A stretch of 64,000 nt of DNA from Pelomonas aquatica (GTDB taxonomy: Bacteria > Pseudomonadota > Gammaproteobacteria > Burkholderiales > Burkholderiaceae_C). Both the position numbers and the translations under genes were made by a program. Positions 37,923 through 46,748 of the stretch are shown piece after piece. Position 1 is the stretch's first letter. The number at the start of each line of letters is the position of its first letter. A model generated the notes under the pieces. The model saw only the letters and a program-made list of their open reading frames with translations. It searched no databases and was not told the DNA's origin. The DNA lies in NCBI RefSeq assembly GCF_026712205.1, contig NZ_JAPPUW010000010.1, forward strand, positions 124,001-188,000. Direction: 5' to 3'.

Positions 37923-38963
37923 TCAGGCGGCCGCCTTCTGGGGGGCCGCGGCGCGCGTGCGCGCCAGCGTCATCGCGGTGTCCTCGATCATGTCCTCCTG
38001 GCCGCCGACCATGCCGCGGCGGCCCATCTCCACGAGGATGTCGCGCGCCGGCACGCCGTATTTCTGCTCGGCGCGCTTGGCGAACAGCAGGAAGCTGCCG
38101 TAGACGCCGGCATAGCCCAGCGTCAGCGCGTCGCGGTCGATGCGGATGGGGAAGTCCATGATGGGCACGACCAGGTCCTCGGCCACGTCCTGGATCCTGA
38201 ACACGTCCACGCCGGTCGTGATGGCCATCAGGTCGCAGACCGCCACCAGCACCTCCATCGGCGTGTTGCCGGCGCCGGCGCCCAGGCCCGCCGCCGCCGC
38301 GTCGATGCGGTTGGCGCCGGCCTCGATGGCGGCGATGGAGTTGGCCACGCCCATGGCGAGGTTGTGGTGGCCGTGGAAGCCCAGCTCGGTCTCGGGCCGG
38401 AGCGCCGCGCGCACCGCGCCGACGCGGGCCTTGACCGTCTCGGGCAGCAGGTGGCCGGCCGAGTCGGTCACGTAGATGCAGTTGGCGCCATAGCTCTCCA
38501 TCAGCTTGGCCTGCTTGACCAGGCCCTCGGGGCTGTTCATGTGGGCCATCATCAGGAAGCCGACCGTGTCCATGCCGAGCTTGCGCGCATGGCTGATGTG
38601 CTGCTCGCTGACATCGGCCTCGGTGCAGTGCGTGGCCACGCGGATGGTGTGCACGCCCAGCTCGTGGGCCATCTGCAGGTGGTCGACGGTGCCGATGCCC
38701 GGCAGCAGCAGGGCCGACACCTTGGCCTGCTTCATCAGCGGGATGACGGCGCCCAGGTACTCCTCGTCGGTGTGGGCCGGGAAGCCGTAGTTGACGCTGC
38801 TGCCGCCCAGGCCGTCGCCGTGCGTGACCTCGATCAGCGGGATGCCGGCGGCGTCCAGGCCGCAGGCGATGGTTTCCATCTGCTCCAGGCTCATCAGGTG
38901 GCGCTTCGGGTGCATGCCGTCGCGCAGCGTCATGTCGTGCAGGGTGATTTTCTTGTCGCTCAT
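37923..38963 (-). CDS. dmpG: 4-hydroxy-2-oxovalerate aldolase
   Basis: Protein of 346 residues. The HMG-CoA-lyase-like TIM barrel carries the metal and active-site blocks [44 protein letters not shown] and [15 protein letters not shown]. It cleaves 4-hydroxy-2-oxovalerate to pyruvate and acetaldehyde and channels the aldehyde to DmpF, whose gene is 11 bp upstream. It starts at ATG 38963. Confidence 0.96.
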   Translation of the reverse strand: MSDKKITLHDMTLRDGMHPKRHLMSLEQMETIACGLDAAGIPLIEVTHGDGLGGSSVNYGFPAHTDEEYLGAVIPLMKQAKVSALLLPGIGTVDHLQMAHELGVHTIRVATHCTEADVSEQHISHARKLGMDTVGFLMMAHMNSPEGLVKQAKLMESYGANCIYVTDSAGHLLPETVKARVGAVRAALRPETELGFHGHHNLAMGVANSIAAIEAGANRIDAAAAGLGAGAGNTPMEVLVAVCDLMAITTGVDVFRIQDVAEDLVVPIMDFPIRIDRDALTLGYAGVYGSFLLFAKRAEQKYGVPARDILVEMGRRGMVGGQEDMIEDTAMTLARTRAAAPQKAAA

Positions 38964-38974
38964 GGTGTTCTCCT

Positions 38975-39889
38975 TCAGGCGGGCACGGCGTCGAGGGTCA
39001 GCTTGCCGGCCAGCATCTCCTCGGCAAACATCTCGGCGGTGCGCGCGGCGGCGGCGGTCATGATGTCGAGGTTGCCGGCGTACTTGGGCAGGTAGTCGCC
39101 CAGGCCCTCGACCTCCATGAAGACCGAGACGCGCTGGCCGTCGAAGACCGGGCCGTTGACCAGCTGGTAGCCCGGCACGTACTTCTGCACTTCCTTGATC
39201 ATGGCGTGGATGGATGCGGTGATGGCCGCGCGGTCGGGCTCGCCTTCGACCAGGCAGTGCACGGTGTCGCGCATGATCAGCGGCGGCTCGGCCGGGTTGA
39301 TGATGATGATGGCCTTGCCCTTCTTGGCGCCGCCCACGCGCTCGACGGCGCCGGCCGTGGTGCGGGTGAACTCGTCGATGTTCTTGCGCGTGCCCGGGCC
39401 CACCGAGCGGCTGGAGACGGTGGCGACGATCTCGCCGTAGGCCACCGGCTGCACGCGCGAGACGGCCGCCACCATCGGGATGGTCGCCTGGCCGCCGCAG
39501 GTGACCATGTTGACGTTCATCTCCCGCTTGCCGACATGCTCCCTGAGGTTGACGGGCGGCACGCAATAGGGCCCGATGGCCGCCGGCGTCAGGTCGATCA
39601 TCAGCGCGCCGCAGGCATTGACCTTGCGCGAGTTCTCGGCGTGCACATAGGCCGAGGTGGCGTCGAAGACGATCTGGATGCCGTCGGACCGCATATGCGG
39701 GATCAGGCCGTCGACGCCCTCGGCGGTGGTCTTCAGCCCCAGCTCGCGGGCCTTCTTCAGGCCGTCGCTCTCGGGGTCGATGCCGACCATCCAGACCGGT
39801 TCCAGCACCGCGCTGCGGCGCAGCTTGGCGAGCAGGTCGGTGCCGATATTGCCCGGCCCGATCAGCGCGCACTTGATTTTCTTGCTCAT
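38975..39889 (-). CDS. dmpF: acetaldehyde dehydrogenase (acylating)
   Basis: Protein of 304 residues. Rossmann motif [13 protein letters not shown], catalytic Cys in [14 protein letters not shown] and dimer segment [17 protein letters not shown]. It oxidises acetaldehyde from DmpG to acetyl-CoA with NAD and CoA in a channelling complex. The length matches the family. It precedes dmpG by 11 bp, the usual order. Confidence 0.96.
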   Translation of the reverse strand: MSKKIKCALIGPGNIGTDLLAKLRRSAVLEPVWMVGIDPESDGLKKARELGLKTTAEGVDGLIPHMRSDGIQIVFDATSAYVHAENSRKVNACGALMIDLTPAAIGPYCVPPVNLREHVGKREMNVNMVTCGGQATIPMVAAVSRVQPVAYGEIVATVSSRSVGPGTRKNIDEFTRTTAGAVERVGGAKKGKAIIIINPAEPPLIMRDTVHCLVEGEPDRAAITASIHAMIKEVQKYVPGYQLVNGPVFDGQRVSVFMEVEGLGDYLPKYAGNLDIMTAAAARTAEMFAEEMLAGKLTLDAVPA

Positions 39890-39923
39890 CAGTTTTGCTC
39901 CATGAAGTTGAAATCTCTCCGGC

Positions 39924-40766
39924 TCAGGCGCCATCCCCTTCGGCGAGGAAGTCGGCGACCAGGCAGTTGAAGCGGGCGGCATGTTCGATCTGCGTCCAGT
40001 GGCCGCAGTGGCCGAACACATGCAGCTGGCTGTTCGGGATCCAGTCGGCCAGCGTCAGCGAGGTGGCCAGCGGGATGATTCGGTCCTCGCGGCCATGCAG
40101 CACCAGGGTCTCGTGCGGCACCGCGCGGATCGCGGCCTCGGGGCTGGCCATCGCGTCCACCCAGCGCTGGCGGGGCGCCGGGAACATGGCGGCGAAGGCC
40201 TCCTGGTAGCCCGGCTGGATGCTGGCCTCGTAGCGCAGCCGGGCCAGTTCGTCGTTGACGCGCGAGCGGTCGTGGGCGAACAGGTCCAGCAGGCTGCGCA
40301 TGGTGGCGATCGAGGGCTGGTAGCCCCAGACGGCATCCAGGCCCGGCGTGATGGCGAAGGGCACGCCGACGCTGCCCATCAGCACCAGGCGGCGCACGCG
40401 CTGCGGCGCGCGCAGGGTCAGCGCCAGGGCCAGGGCTCCGCCGAAGGAGTTGCCGACCAGGTCGACCTGCGGCAGATCGAGCGCGTCGAGCAGGTCCAGC
40501 GCCTGCTGCACCCAGCCGTCCATCGTGTAGCGGACGCCAGCCGGGCGCTCGGTGTCGCCGAAGCCGGCCAGGTCGGGCGCCAGCACCCGCCGCTGCTGCG
40601 ACAGCACGGGCAGGGACAGCCGCCAGTTGGCCCAGGCGCTGACGCCGGGGCCCGAACCGTGCAGCATCAGCAGCGGCGGCTGGCCGGGCCGGCCGCTGCC
40701 GAGGTCGTGACAGAGGGTCTGGAAGGCGCCGGTGGCGATGCGGTGGGGTGTGGACAGGTTACTCAT
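39924..40766 (-). CDS. dmpD: 2-hydroxymuconic semialdehyde hydrolase
   Basis: Protein of 280 residues, alpha/beta hydrolase with [15 protein letters not shown] (oxyanion), nucleophile [14 protein letters not shown], and late Asp/His in [11 protein letters not shown] and [11 protein letters not shown]. It hydrolyses the meta ring-fission product (or its methyl ketone analogues) to 2-hydroxypenta-2,4-dienoate plus formate or a carboxylic acid. Its ATG overlaps the stop of the FGE gene by 4 bp (ATGA), tying the sulfatase-activating gene into the operon. Confidence 0.9.
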   Translation of the reverse strand: MSNLSTPHRIATGAFQTLCHDLGSGRPGQPPLLMLHGSGPGVSAWANWRLSLPVLSQQRRVLAPDLAGFGDTERPAGVRYTMDGWVQQALDLLDALDLPQVDLVGNSFGGALALALTLRAPQRVRRLVLMGSVGVPFAITPGLDAVWGYQPSIATMRSLLDLFAHDRSRVNDELARLRYEASIQPGYQEAFAAMFPAPRQRWVDAMASPEAAIRAVPHETLVLHGREDRIIPLATSLTLADWIPNSQLHVFGHCGHWTQIEHAARFNCLVADFLAEGDGA

Positions 40767-41836
40767 TGCGTAGCGTTCATGACGGTGCGAAACCCGATGT
40801 GCGAGGTGCCCAGGCCGGGCTCCGCGGGCTGCCGGGCCGAGGGGCGGTAGCGCATGCAGTAGTTCGGCGAGCACAGGTGCGAGCCGCCCTTGATCACGCG
40901 TGCCGGGCCGGTGGCGCCGCGGCGCGGGTCCACGCCCTCGACGGCATCCGGCCCGTTGGGGTTGAGCTCGACGCCGGCGATATGCCGCGGCCTGTACACC
41001 GTCCGCGTCCATTGCCAGACATTGCCGGCCATGTCGTACAGGCCGAAGGCGTTGGCGGGAAAACAGCCCACCGGCGAGGTGCCGGCATAGCCGTCGCTGC
41101 CCTCGTCGACCAGCGGAAACGGTCCCTGCCAGGTGTTGGCCATCGGCTTGCCCTCGGGCATGAAACGATCGCCCCACGCATAGGGCTTGGCCAGCAGGGC
41201 GCCGCGGGCGGCGTACTCCCATTGCGCCTCGGTGGGCAGCTCGCGCCCGAGCCAGTGGGCATAGGCCAGTGCATCCTCGTAGGCGATCTGCACGACGGGG
41301 TGGTTGGCCTGAGCCTCGATGTCGCTGGACGGGCCGAGCGGATGGCGCCAGTTGGCACCGGGCATGAAGCGCCATTCGCCGGCATGCCCCTGTTGCGGCC
41401 GCACGAAGACGGCCGACCCGGGCACCCGTTGCGCGGGCGGCAGTCGTTGCGCCTCATGCGCTGCCGGTGCGCGCTCGGCCACGGTGACATAGCCGGTGGC
41501 GGCGACGAAGCGGGCGAACTGCGCATTGGTCACGTCGGTGCGGTCGATCCAGAAGCCGCCGACCTGCACCTCGTGCTGCACGGCTTCCTCGGCGTAGTGG
41601 TCGTTGTCCCCCATCTGGAAGCGCCCTCCCGGCACGCTCACCATGCCGGCGTGAGGCCCGTTGCCATCGGGCAACCCGCCATAGCGGCCGCACAGGCCGT
41701 CGTCGGCCGGCGTGGCGGCCTGGGTTCCCGCTTCCCACAGGAGGCCGCCGAGCCAGAGCGCCAGCGCGCACAGGCTCAGCATCGGCAGGGCCTGCCGGGC
41801 TGTGCGTCGAATGAAGGGCATGCGAAGACTCGGCAT
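40763..41836 (-). CDS. formylglycine-generating enzyme (sulfatase-activating), exported
   Basis: Protein of 357 residues. An N-terminal hydrophobic segment (LPMLSLCALALWLGGLLWEA) marks export or membrane anchoring. The FGE-sulfatase domain runs from VSVPGGRFQMGDNDHYAEE through LPTEAQWEYAARGALLAKPYAWG to the end. Both copper/thiol active-site cysteines are present as Cys322 and Cys327 in GGSHLCSPNYCMRYRPSAR, the spacing of aerobic FGE. It would convert Cys98 of the adjacent sulfatase to formylglycine. It lies 18 bp after the sulfatase gene and overlaps dmpD, so all three are co-translated or coupled. Other SUMF1-fold proteins lack these cysteines. Confidence 0.9.
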   Translation of the reverse strand: MPSLRMPFIRRTARQALPMLSLCALALWLGGLLWEAGTQAATPADDGLCGRYGGLPDGNGPHAGMVSVPGGRFQMGDNDHYAEEAVQHEVQVGGFWIDRTDVTNAQFARFVAATGYVTVAERAPAAHEAQRLPPAQRVPGSAVFVRPQQGHAGEWRFMPGANWRHPLGPSSDIEAQANHPVVQIAYEDALAYAHWLGRELPTEAQWEYAARGALLAKPYAWGDRFMPEGKPMANTWQGPFPLVDEGSDGYAGTSPVGCFPANAFGLYDMAGNVWQWTRTVYRPRHIAGVELNPNGPDAVEGVDPRRGATGPARVIKGGSHLCSPNYCMRYRPSARQPAEPGLGTSHIGFRTVMNATQ

Positions 41837-41854
41837 GGTGTCGTCCGGATGAGG

Positions 41855-43666
41855 CTATCGGGCCTTCGGCTTCATGACCGCCTCGATGGCAAGGTCCTCG
41901 TAGTACCGCGCCGCATTGCTGTAGCCCGGTCGGTCGGCCAGGCCGGGGATTTCGATCACGCCGTTCTCGGCGACGTAGCGCTTCCAGTCCTCCACCAGTT
42001 CGGCGAGCTTGGCCGGCCGGCGGTCGGCCAGGTCCTGCAGTTCGGTGCGGTCATTGGCCAGGTCGTAAAGCTCCCAGCGGCCCTTGCCCCAGGGCTGGTT
42101 GGCATAGACGATCTTCCAGTCGCCCTTGCGCAGTGCCTTGCGGCCGCCGAGTTCCCAGCCGATGGCGTCGTTCGGTCCATAGGCCGATGCCTGCTGGCCA
42201 CGCAGATAGGCCACCAGCGAGCGGCCCTTGACCGGCAGGATCTCCCTGCCGCCGTTGTTGGAAGGCCCGGGATGAGGAGCGCCCGCCAGTTCGTACAGCG
42301 TCGGGGCGATGTCCATCACATGCCCGAAGCCCTTGCGCTGGCCCTTGACCAGGCCCGCGCCCGGCGCCCAGACGATGGCCGGCACGCTGATGCCGCCTTC
42401 GTACATAAAGGACTTGTACATGGTCAGCGGAGTCATCCCAACCTGCGCCCAGCCCGGGCCGTACTCGATGAACGAGCCAGGCCTGCCCATGTTGTCGATC
42501 GAGTTGTCCTTGTCGTGGTGGATCCATTCGCGGGTCCGGCCCACGTCGTAGACGGAATTGCCGTCGGCACCGTTGTCGGACAGGAAGATCACCACCGTGT
42601 TGTCGAGTTCGCCGCTGCCTTCGAGGTGCTGGAGCAGGCGGCCGATCTGGCGGTCCATGTGGTCGACCATCGCGGCATAGACCGCCATGCGGCGCTCCTC
42701 GGAACGCTTCTCGACCGGGCTGAGTGCGTCCCACTTGGGCCAGACCCGGTTGCCTTCGTAGAGCCCTGAATTCGCCGGCAGGAGGCCGAGTTTCTTCATA
42801 CGCTCGAAGCGCTGCTCACGGATGCGGTCGTAGCCTCCGGCGTAGTGCGAGGCGTACTTGGCCACGTCGGCATCCGGCGCCTGCAACGGCCAGTGCGGTG
42901 CGGTGTAGGCCAGGTAGGCGAAGAAGGGCTTGCTGCCATCACCCCGGGTTTCTTCGAGGTAGTCGATGATGCGCGAGGTGAAGGCGTCGGTTGAATAGAA
43001 GCCCTCGCGGGGAATCTGGATCGACTTGCCGTTCTCGCGATAGATCGCCACGGGTGGCTTCTGCGGGTCCAGGGCCACGATGCCGGACTGGTCGCCATAG
43101 TGGCTGGCGCCGCCCATCGTCATCGCATAGGAGCGGTCGAAGCCGCGCGCGGCAGGGCTCTGGTCTTCGGTGTTGCCCAGGTGCCATTTGCCCGCCATCA
43201 CCGTGCGGTAGCCCGCGTCGTGCAGCACCTCGGGCAGCGCCTTCACGCGCCGGTTGAGGAAGCCTTCGTAGCCCGGCTTGCCGCGCTGCTCGGCGGTGAT
43301 CAGCTCGGCCATGTCGCCCAGCCCGGCCAGGTGGTTGTCGGTGCCCGACATCAGCATCGCACGCGTGGGCGAGCAGAACGGCGAGGCATGGAAGTTGGTC
43401 AGCTGCACGCCGTCGGCAGCCAGCCGGTCCAGGGTCGGCGTGGAGATCTCGCCGCCGAAAGCGCCCAGATCGGCGTAGCCCAGGTCGTCCGCCACGATCA
43501 ACAGGATGTTGGGGCGCTTGGCCGTGCCGGCTTGGGCGGCAGTCTGCGGGGCCGCAGAGCTGGCGCAGGGGCCCAGTGCGGCCCACGCGACGCTGCCGAT
43601 CATCAGCGCGGCGCGCAGCCGGGCGCGCACCGTGGCAGCGGGCCTGGGGATGCAAGCGGATTTCAT
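41855..43666 (-). CDS. arylsulfatase (type I, AtsA-like), exported
   Basis: Protein of 603 residues: a signal region (RLRAALMIGSVAWAALGPCASSAA), metal-binding ILLIVADDLGYADLGAFGGE (Asp60/61), formylglycine motif Cys98-Ser-Pro-Thr-Arg102 in ASPFCSPTRAML, TVMAGKWHLGNTEDQSP and VVIFLSDNGADGNS. The overall layout closely resembles Pseudomonas AtsA arylsulfatase, with an extra signal peptide. It would release sulfate and a phenol from aryl sulfates in the periplasm. It lies between dmpH and the FGE gene, 25 and 18 bp apart, within the phenol operon. Alkyl or carbohydrate sulfate substrates cannot be excluded. Confidence 0.9.
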   Translation of the reverse strand: MKSACIPRPAATVRARLRAALMIGSVAWAALGPCASSAAPQTAAQAGTAKRPNILLIVADDLGYADLGAFGGEISTPTLDRLAADGVQLTNFHASPFCSPTRAMLMSGTDNHLAGLGDMAELITAEQRGKPGYEGFLNRRVKALPEVLHDAGYRTVMAGKWHLGNTEDQSPAARGFDRSYAMTMGGASHYGDQSGIVALDPQKPPVAIYRENGKSIQIPREGFYSTDAFTSRIIDYLEETRGDGSKPFFAYLAYTAPHWPLQAPDADVAKYASHYAGGYDRIREQRFERMKKLGLLPANSGLYEGNRVWPKWDALSPVEKRSEERRMAVYAAMVDHMDRQIGRLLQHLEGSGELDNTVVIFLSDNGADGNSVYDVGRTREWIHHDKDNSIDNMGRPGSFIEYGPGWAQVGMTPLTMYKSFMYEGGISVPAIVWAPGAGLVKGQRKGFGHVMDIAPTLYELAGAPHPGPSNNGGREILPVKGRSLVAYLRGQQASAYGPNDAIGWELGGRKALRKGDWKIVYANQPWGKGRWELYDLANDRTELQDLADRRPAKLAELVEDWKRYVAENGVIEIPGLADRPGYSNAARYYEDLAIEAVMKPKAR

Positions 43667-43691
43667 GGGCGATGCCTCGTCGTTGTCTGGC

Positions 43692-44480
43692 TCAGGCGAA
43701 GCGCATCGACACCGTGCCCAGGTCCTGGAAGCGCACCGCCACCTGGTCGCCGGCCTGCACGGCGATGGCCTCCGTGACACCGCCGGTCATGATGAAGCTG
43801 CCGGCCGGGATCTCCTGGCCGCGTGCGCCCAGGTGGTTGGCCAGCATGGCCACGGCGGCGGCCGGGTGGCCCAGCACGGCGGCGCCCGCGGCCATGGCGA
43901 CGATGCGGCCGTTCTTCTCCATCACGACGCCAAGCGTGCGCAGGTCCAGCCCCTCGACGTTGCGTGGCCGGCCGCCGACGACGAAGCGGGCGGCCGAGGT
44001 GTTGTCGGCGATCACGCTCTTGAGGTCGAACCTGAAGTCGCGGTAGCGGCTGTCGATGATCTCGACGCCGGGCAGCACGAAGTCGATGGCCGCCAGCACG
44101 GCGCCCACATGGCAGCCGGGGCCGCGCAGCGGCGCCTTGGTGACGATGCAGATCTCGGCCTCGACCTTGGGGTGGATGAGCCTGGCGGTGTCGATGTCGC
44201 TGCCTTCGGCGCAGCTCATGTAGTCGCTGACGAAGCCGAAGCAGGGCACCTCGACGCCCATCTGCTTCATCTTGGCGCGCGAGGTCAGGCCGCACTTCAG
44301 GCCCACGGTCTTGTGGCCGCGGGCCTCCTTGCGGGCACGGATGGCGTCCTGGATGGCGTAGGCGTCGTCCCAGCTCATGGCCGGGTATTCGTCGGTGATC
44401 TTGGTGATGTCGCGTGCGTTCAGCTCGGCCGCTTCGACGTGCTCGGCGAGCTGGGCGATGGTGGCTGCGTCAAGTGCCAT
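43692..44480 (-). CDS. dmpH: 4-oxalocrotonate decarboxylase
   Basis: Protein of 262 residues of the hydratase/decarboxylase family. GLKCGLTSRAKMKQMGVEVPCFGF, IHPKVEAEICIVTKAPLRGPGC, VEIIDSRYRDFRFDLKSVIADNTSAARFV and LGVVMEKNGRIV align with DmpH rather than DmpE. It decarboxylates 2-oxo-3-hexenedioate to 2-hydroxypentadienoate in complex with DmpE, whose gene is 10 bp upstream. In Pseudomonas dmp operons H stands near the end, so its place directly behind E is a rearranged order. Confidence 0.92.
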   Translation of the reverse strand: MALDAATIAQLAEHVEAAELNARDITKITDEYPAMSWDDAYAIQDAIRARKEARGHKTVGLKCGLTSRAKMKQMGVEVPCFGFVSDYMSCAEGSDIDTARLIHPKVEAEICIVTKAPLRGPGCHVGAVLAAIDFVLPGVEIIDSRYRDFRFDLKSVIADNTSAARFVVGGRPRNVEGLDLRTLGVVMEKNGRIVAMAAGAAVLGHPAAAVAMLANHLGARGQEIPAGSFIMTGGVTEAIAVQAGDQVAVRFQDLGTVSMRFA

Positions 44481-44490
44481 GTCGGCCTCC

Positions 44491-45273
44491 TCAGATGAAA
44501 CGCACGGAAGTGCTGCCCAGTCCGCCGACGTGGCAGTACAGGCTGTCGCCCGGCCGCACCGGCACCAGCGGCGACTGCGATCCGGAGAGGATCACGTCGC
44601 CGGCCTTCAGCGTGATGCCCAGCCGGCCCAGGGTGTTGGCCAGCCAGGCCACGGCGTTCACCGGCGAGCCCTGCACCGAGGCGCCGCAGGAGGTGCTGAC
44701 GACCTCGCCGTTCTTCTCCAGCACCATGCCGGCCAGCGCCAGGTCGAGGTCGCGCGGGCTGCGGCGCGTGCCGCCCAGCGTCAGCACGCCACAGCTGGCG
44801 TTGTCGGCCACGGTGTCCTGGATCTTGATCTTCCAATCCCGGATGCGCGAGTCGACGATCTCGAAGCAGGGCATCACGCAGTCGGTGGCGCGCAGCACGT
44901 CGGCGGCGGTGACGCCGGGGCCGGTCAGGTCGCGCGCCAGGATGAAGGCCACCTCGGCCTCGGCCCTGGGGGCGATCAGCCTGCCGGTGTCCACCGGCTC
45001 GCCCTCGTTGAAGACCATGCCCGAGAGCAGATGGCCGAAGTCGGGCTGGTTCACGCCCAGCATGTCCATCACCACCTGGCTGGTGACGCCGATCTTCTTG
45101 CCGACGACGGTTTCGCCCGCGTCCAGCCGGCGCTGGATCATGCGCAGCTGGATCTGGTAGGCGTCGTCGAGGGTGATGCCGGGCTCGCGGCTGGTCAGCG
45201 GCTCGACGGGCTGGCGGCTCAACAGCGCGGCATGGAGCTCGTCGCCGTAGTGTTGAATCTTGTCGGGGGTCAT
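44491..45273 (-). CDS. dmpE: 2-oxopent-4-enoate hydratase
   Basis: Protein of 260 residues, paralogous to DmpH. GKKIGVTSQVVMDMLGVNQPDFGHL, APRAEAEVAFILARDLTGPGV and FEIVDSRIRDWKIKIQDTVADNASCG are hydratase signatures. It adds water to 2-hydroxypenta-2,4-dienoate, giving the substrate of DmpG. It lies 10 bp after dmpC and 10 bp before dmpH. Confidence 0.94.
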   Translation of the reverse strand: MTPDKIQHYGDELHAALLSRQPVEPLTSREPGITLDDAYQIQLRMIQRRLDAGETVVGKKIGVTSQVVMDMLGVNQPDFGHLLSGMVFNEGEPVDTGRLIAPRAEAEVAFILARDLTGPGVTAADVLRATDCVMPCFEIVDSRIRDWKIKIQDTVADNASCGVLTLGGTRRSPRDLDLALAGMVLEKNGEVVSTSCGASVQGSPVNAVAWLANTLGRLGITLKAGDVILSGSQSPLVPVRPGDSLYCHVGGLGSTSVRFI

Positions 45274-45283
45274 GGCGTGTCCT

Positions 45284-46738
45284 TCAGAGCTTGACCATCA
45301 CGTTGCGCAGTTCGGTGTAGAACTCCAGCGAATGCACGCCGCCCTCGCGGCCGATGCCGCTGGCCTTGGCGCCGCCGAAGGCGGTGCGCAGGTCGCGCAG
45401 GAACCAGCTGTTGATCCAGCACAGGCCGACCTCGATGGCGGCCGCCATGCGGTGGGCCGTGCCCAGGTCCTGCGTCCACACGGTGGTGGCCAGGCCGTAG
45501 TCGGTGGCGTTGGCCAGGGCGATGGCCTCTTCCTCGGTGTCGAAGGGGGCGATGTGGCAGCAGGGGCCGAAGATCTCCTCGCGGATCACCGTCGAGGACT
45601 CGGGCAGGCCGGTCCAGATCGTCGGCTGCACGAAATGGCCTTCGGCGAGCAGGCCCAGCATCGGCGGCTCGCCACCCCCGGTGACGACGGTGGCGCCCTC
45701 TGCCTTGGCCTTGGCGTAGTAGGACAGCACCTTGGCCTTGTGCTCGGCCGAGATCAGCGGCCCCAGGCCCACGCCCGGCGTGTCGGGGCCGCCGATCTTC
45801 AGCGCCTCGGCCTTGCCCTTCAGCGCGGCGACGAAGCGGTCGAAGATGGGCCGCTGCACATAGACGCGCTCGGTGCCCAGGCAGACCTGGCCGCAGTTCT
45901 CGAAGGCGCTGCGGGTGATGCCGGCCACGGCCTTGTCGAAGTCGGCATCGGCAAAGACGATGCCGGCGTTCTTGCCGCCGAGCTCGAAGCTGACCGGCCG
46001 CACGCCCTTGGCCGCGGCGGCCATGATGGCCTCGCCGGTGCGCGTCTCGCCGGTGAAGGTGATGCCGTTGACGCCCGGGTGGCGGGTGATGAACTCGCCG
46101 GCCGAGCCGGGGCCGAAGCCGTGCAGCACCTGGTACACGCCCTTGGGGATGCCCACCGCATTCATCACCTCGCCCAATAGCGTGGCGGTGGCGGGCGTCT
46201 CCTCGCTGGGCTTGACGATGACGGTGTTGCCGCAGGCCAGGGCCGGGCCGACCTTCCATGTCATCAGCAGCAGCGGCAGGTTCCACGGGCAGATCACGCC
46301 GACGACGCCGAGCGGCGAGCGCAGCGCGTAGCTGATGGCCGTGCCGCCGTCGGGCGTGCTCATCTGGAAGCTCTCGGTCGGCACGTTCTTGACGATGTCG
46401 GCAAAGATCTTGAAGTTGGCCGCGCCGCGCGGGATGTCGATGTGGCTGGCCAGCGCATGCGGCTTGCCGGTGTCGGCCAGCTCGGCGGCCAGGAACTCGT
46501 CAAAGCGGCGGTTGATCTCGTCGGCCACGGCGTGCAGCAGCTCGGCGCGCCTGACCACGCTCATGCGGCCCCACTCGCCCTTGAGCGCGGCGCGGGCGGC
46601 CGCCACCGCGGCATCCACCTCGGCCTGGCCGGCCTCGTGCACCTGGCCGATGAGCTGGTTGGTGGCCGGCGCGCGCTTGTCGAAGGTCTTGCCGGTGGCG
46701 ACGAAATCGCCGTCGATGAAGTTCAGGAACTGCTTCAT
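45284..46738 (-). CDS. dmpC: 2-hydroxymuconic semialdehyde dehydrogenase
   Basis: Protein of 484 residues, aldehyde dehydrogenase family. CPWNLPLLLMTWKVGPALA, FELGGKNAGIVFADAD (catalytic Glu), FENCGQVCLGTERVYV (catalytic Cys) and EEIFGPCCHI. NAD-dependent oxidation of the ring-fission product feeds the DmpI/DmpH branch. ATG 46738 was chosen over GTG 46747 because GAGG lies about 8 bases before it. Confidence 0.94.
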   Translation of the reverse strand: MKQFLNFIDGDFVATGKTFDKRAPATNQLIGQVHEAGQAEVDAAVAAARAALKGEWGRMSVVRRAELLHAVADEINRRFDEFLAAELADTGKPHALASHIDIPRGAANFKIFADIVKNVPTESFQMSTPDGGTAISYALRSPLGVVGVICPWNLPLLLMTWKVGPALACGNTVIVKPSEETPATATLLGEVMNAVGIPKGVYQVLHGFGPGSAGEFITRHPGVNGITFTGETRTGEAIMAAAAKGVRPVSFELGGKNAGIVFADADFDKAVAGITRSAFENCGQVCLGTERVYVQRPIFDRFVAALKGKAEALKIGGPDTPGVGLGPLISAEHKAKVLSYYAKAKAEGATVVTGGGEPPMLGLLAEGHFVQPTIWTGLPESSTVIREEIFGPCCHIAPFDTEEEAIALANATDYGLATTVWTQDLGTAHRMAAAIEVGLCWINSWFLRDLRTAFGGAKASGIGREGGVHSLEFYTELRNVMVKL

Positions 46739-46748
46739 GGCTTTCACC

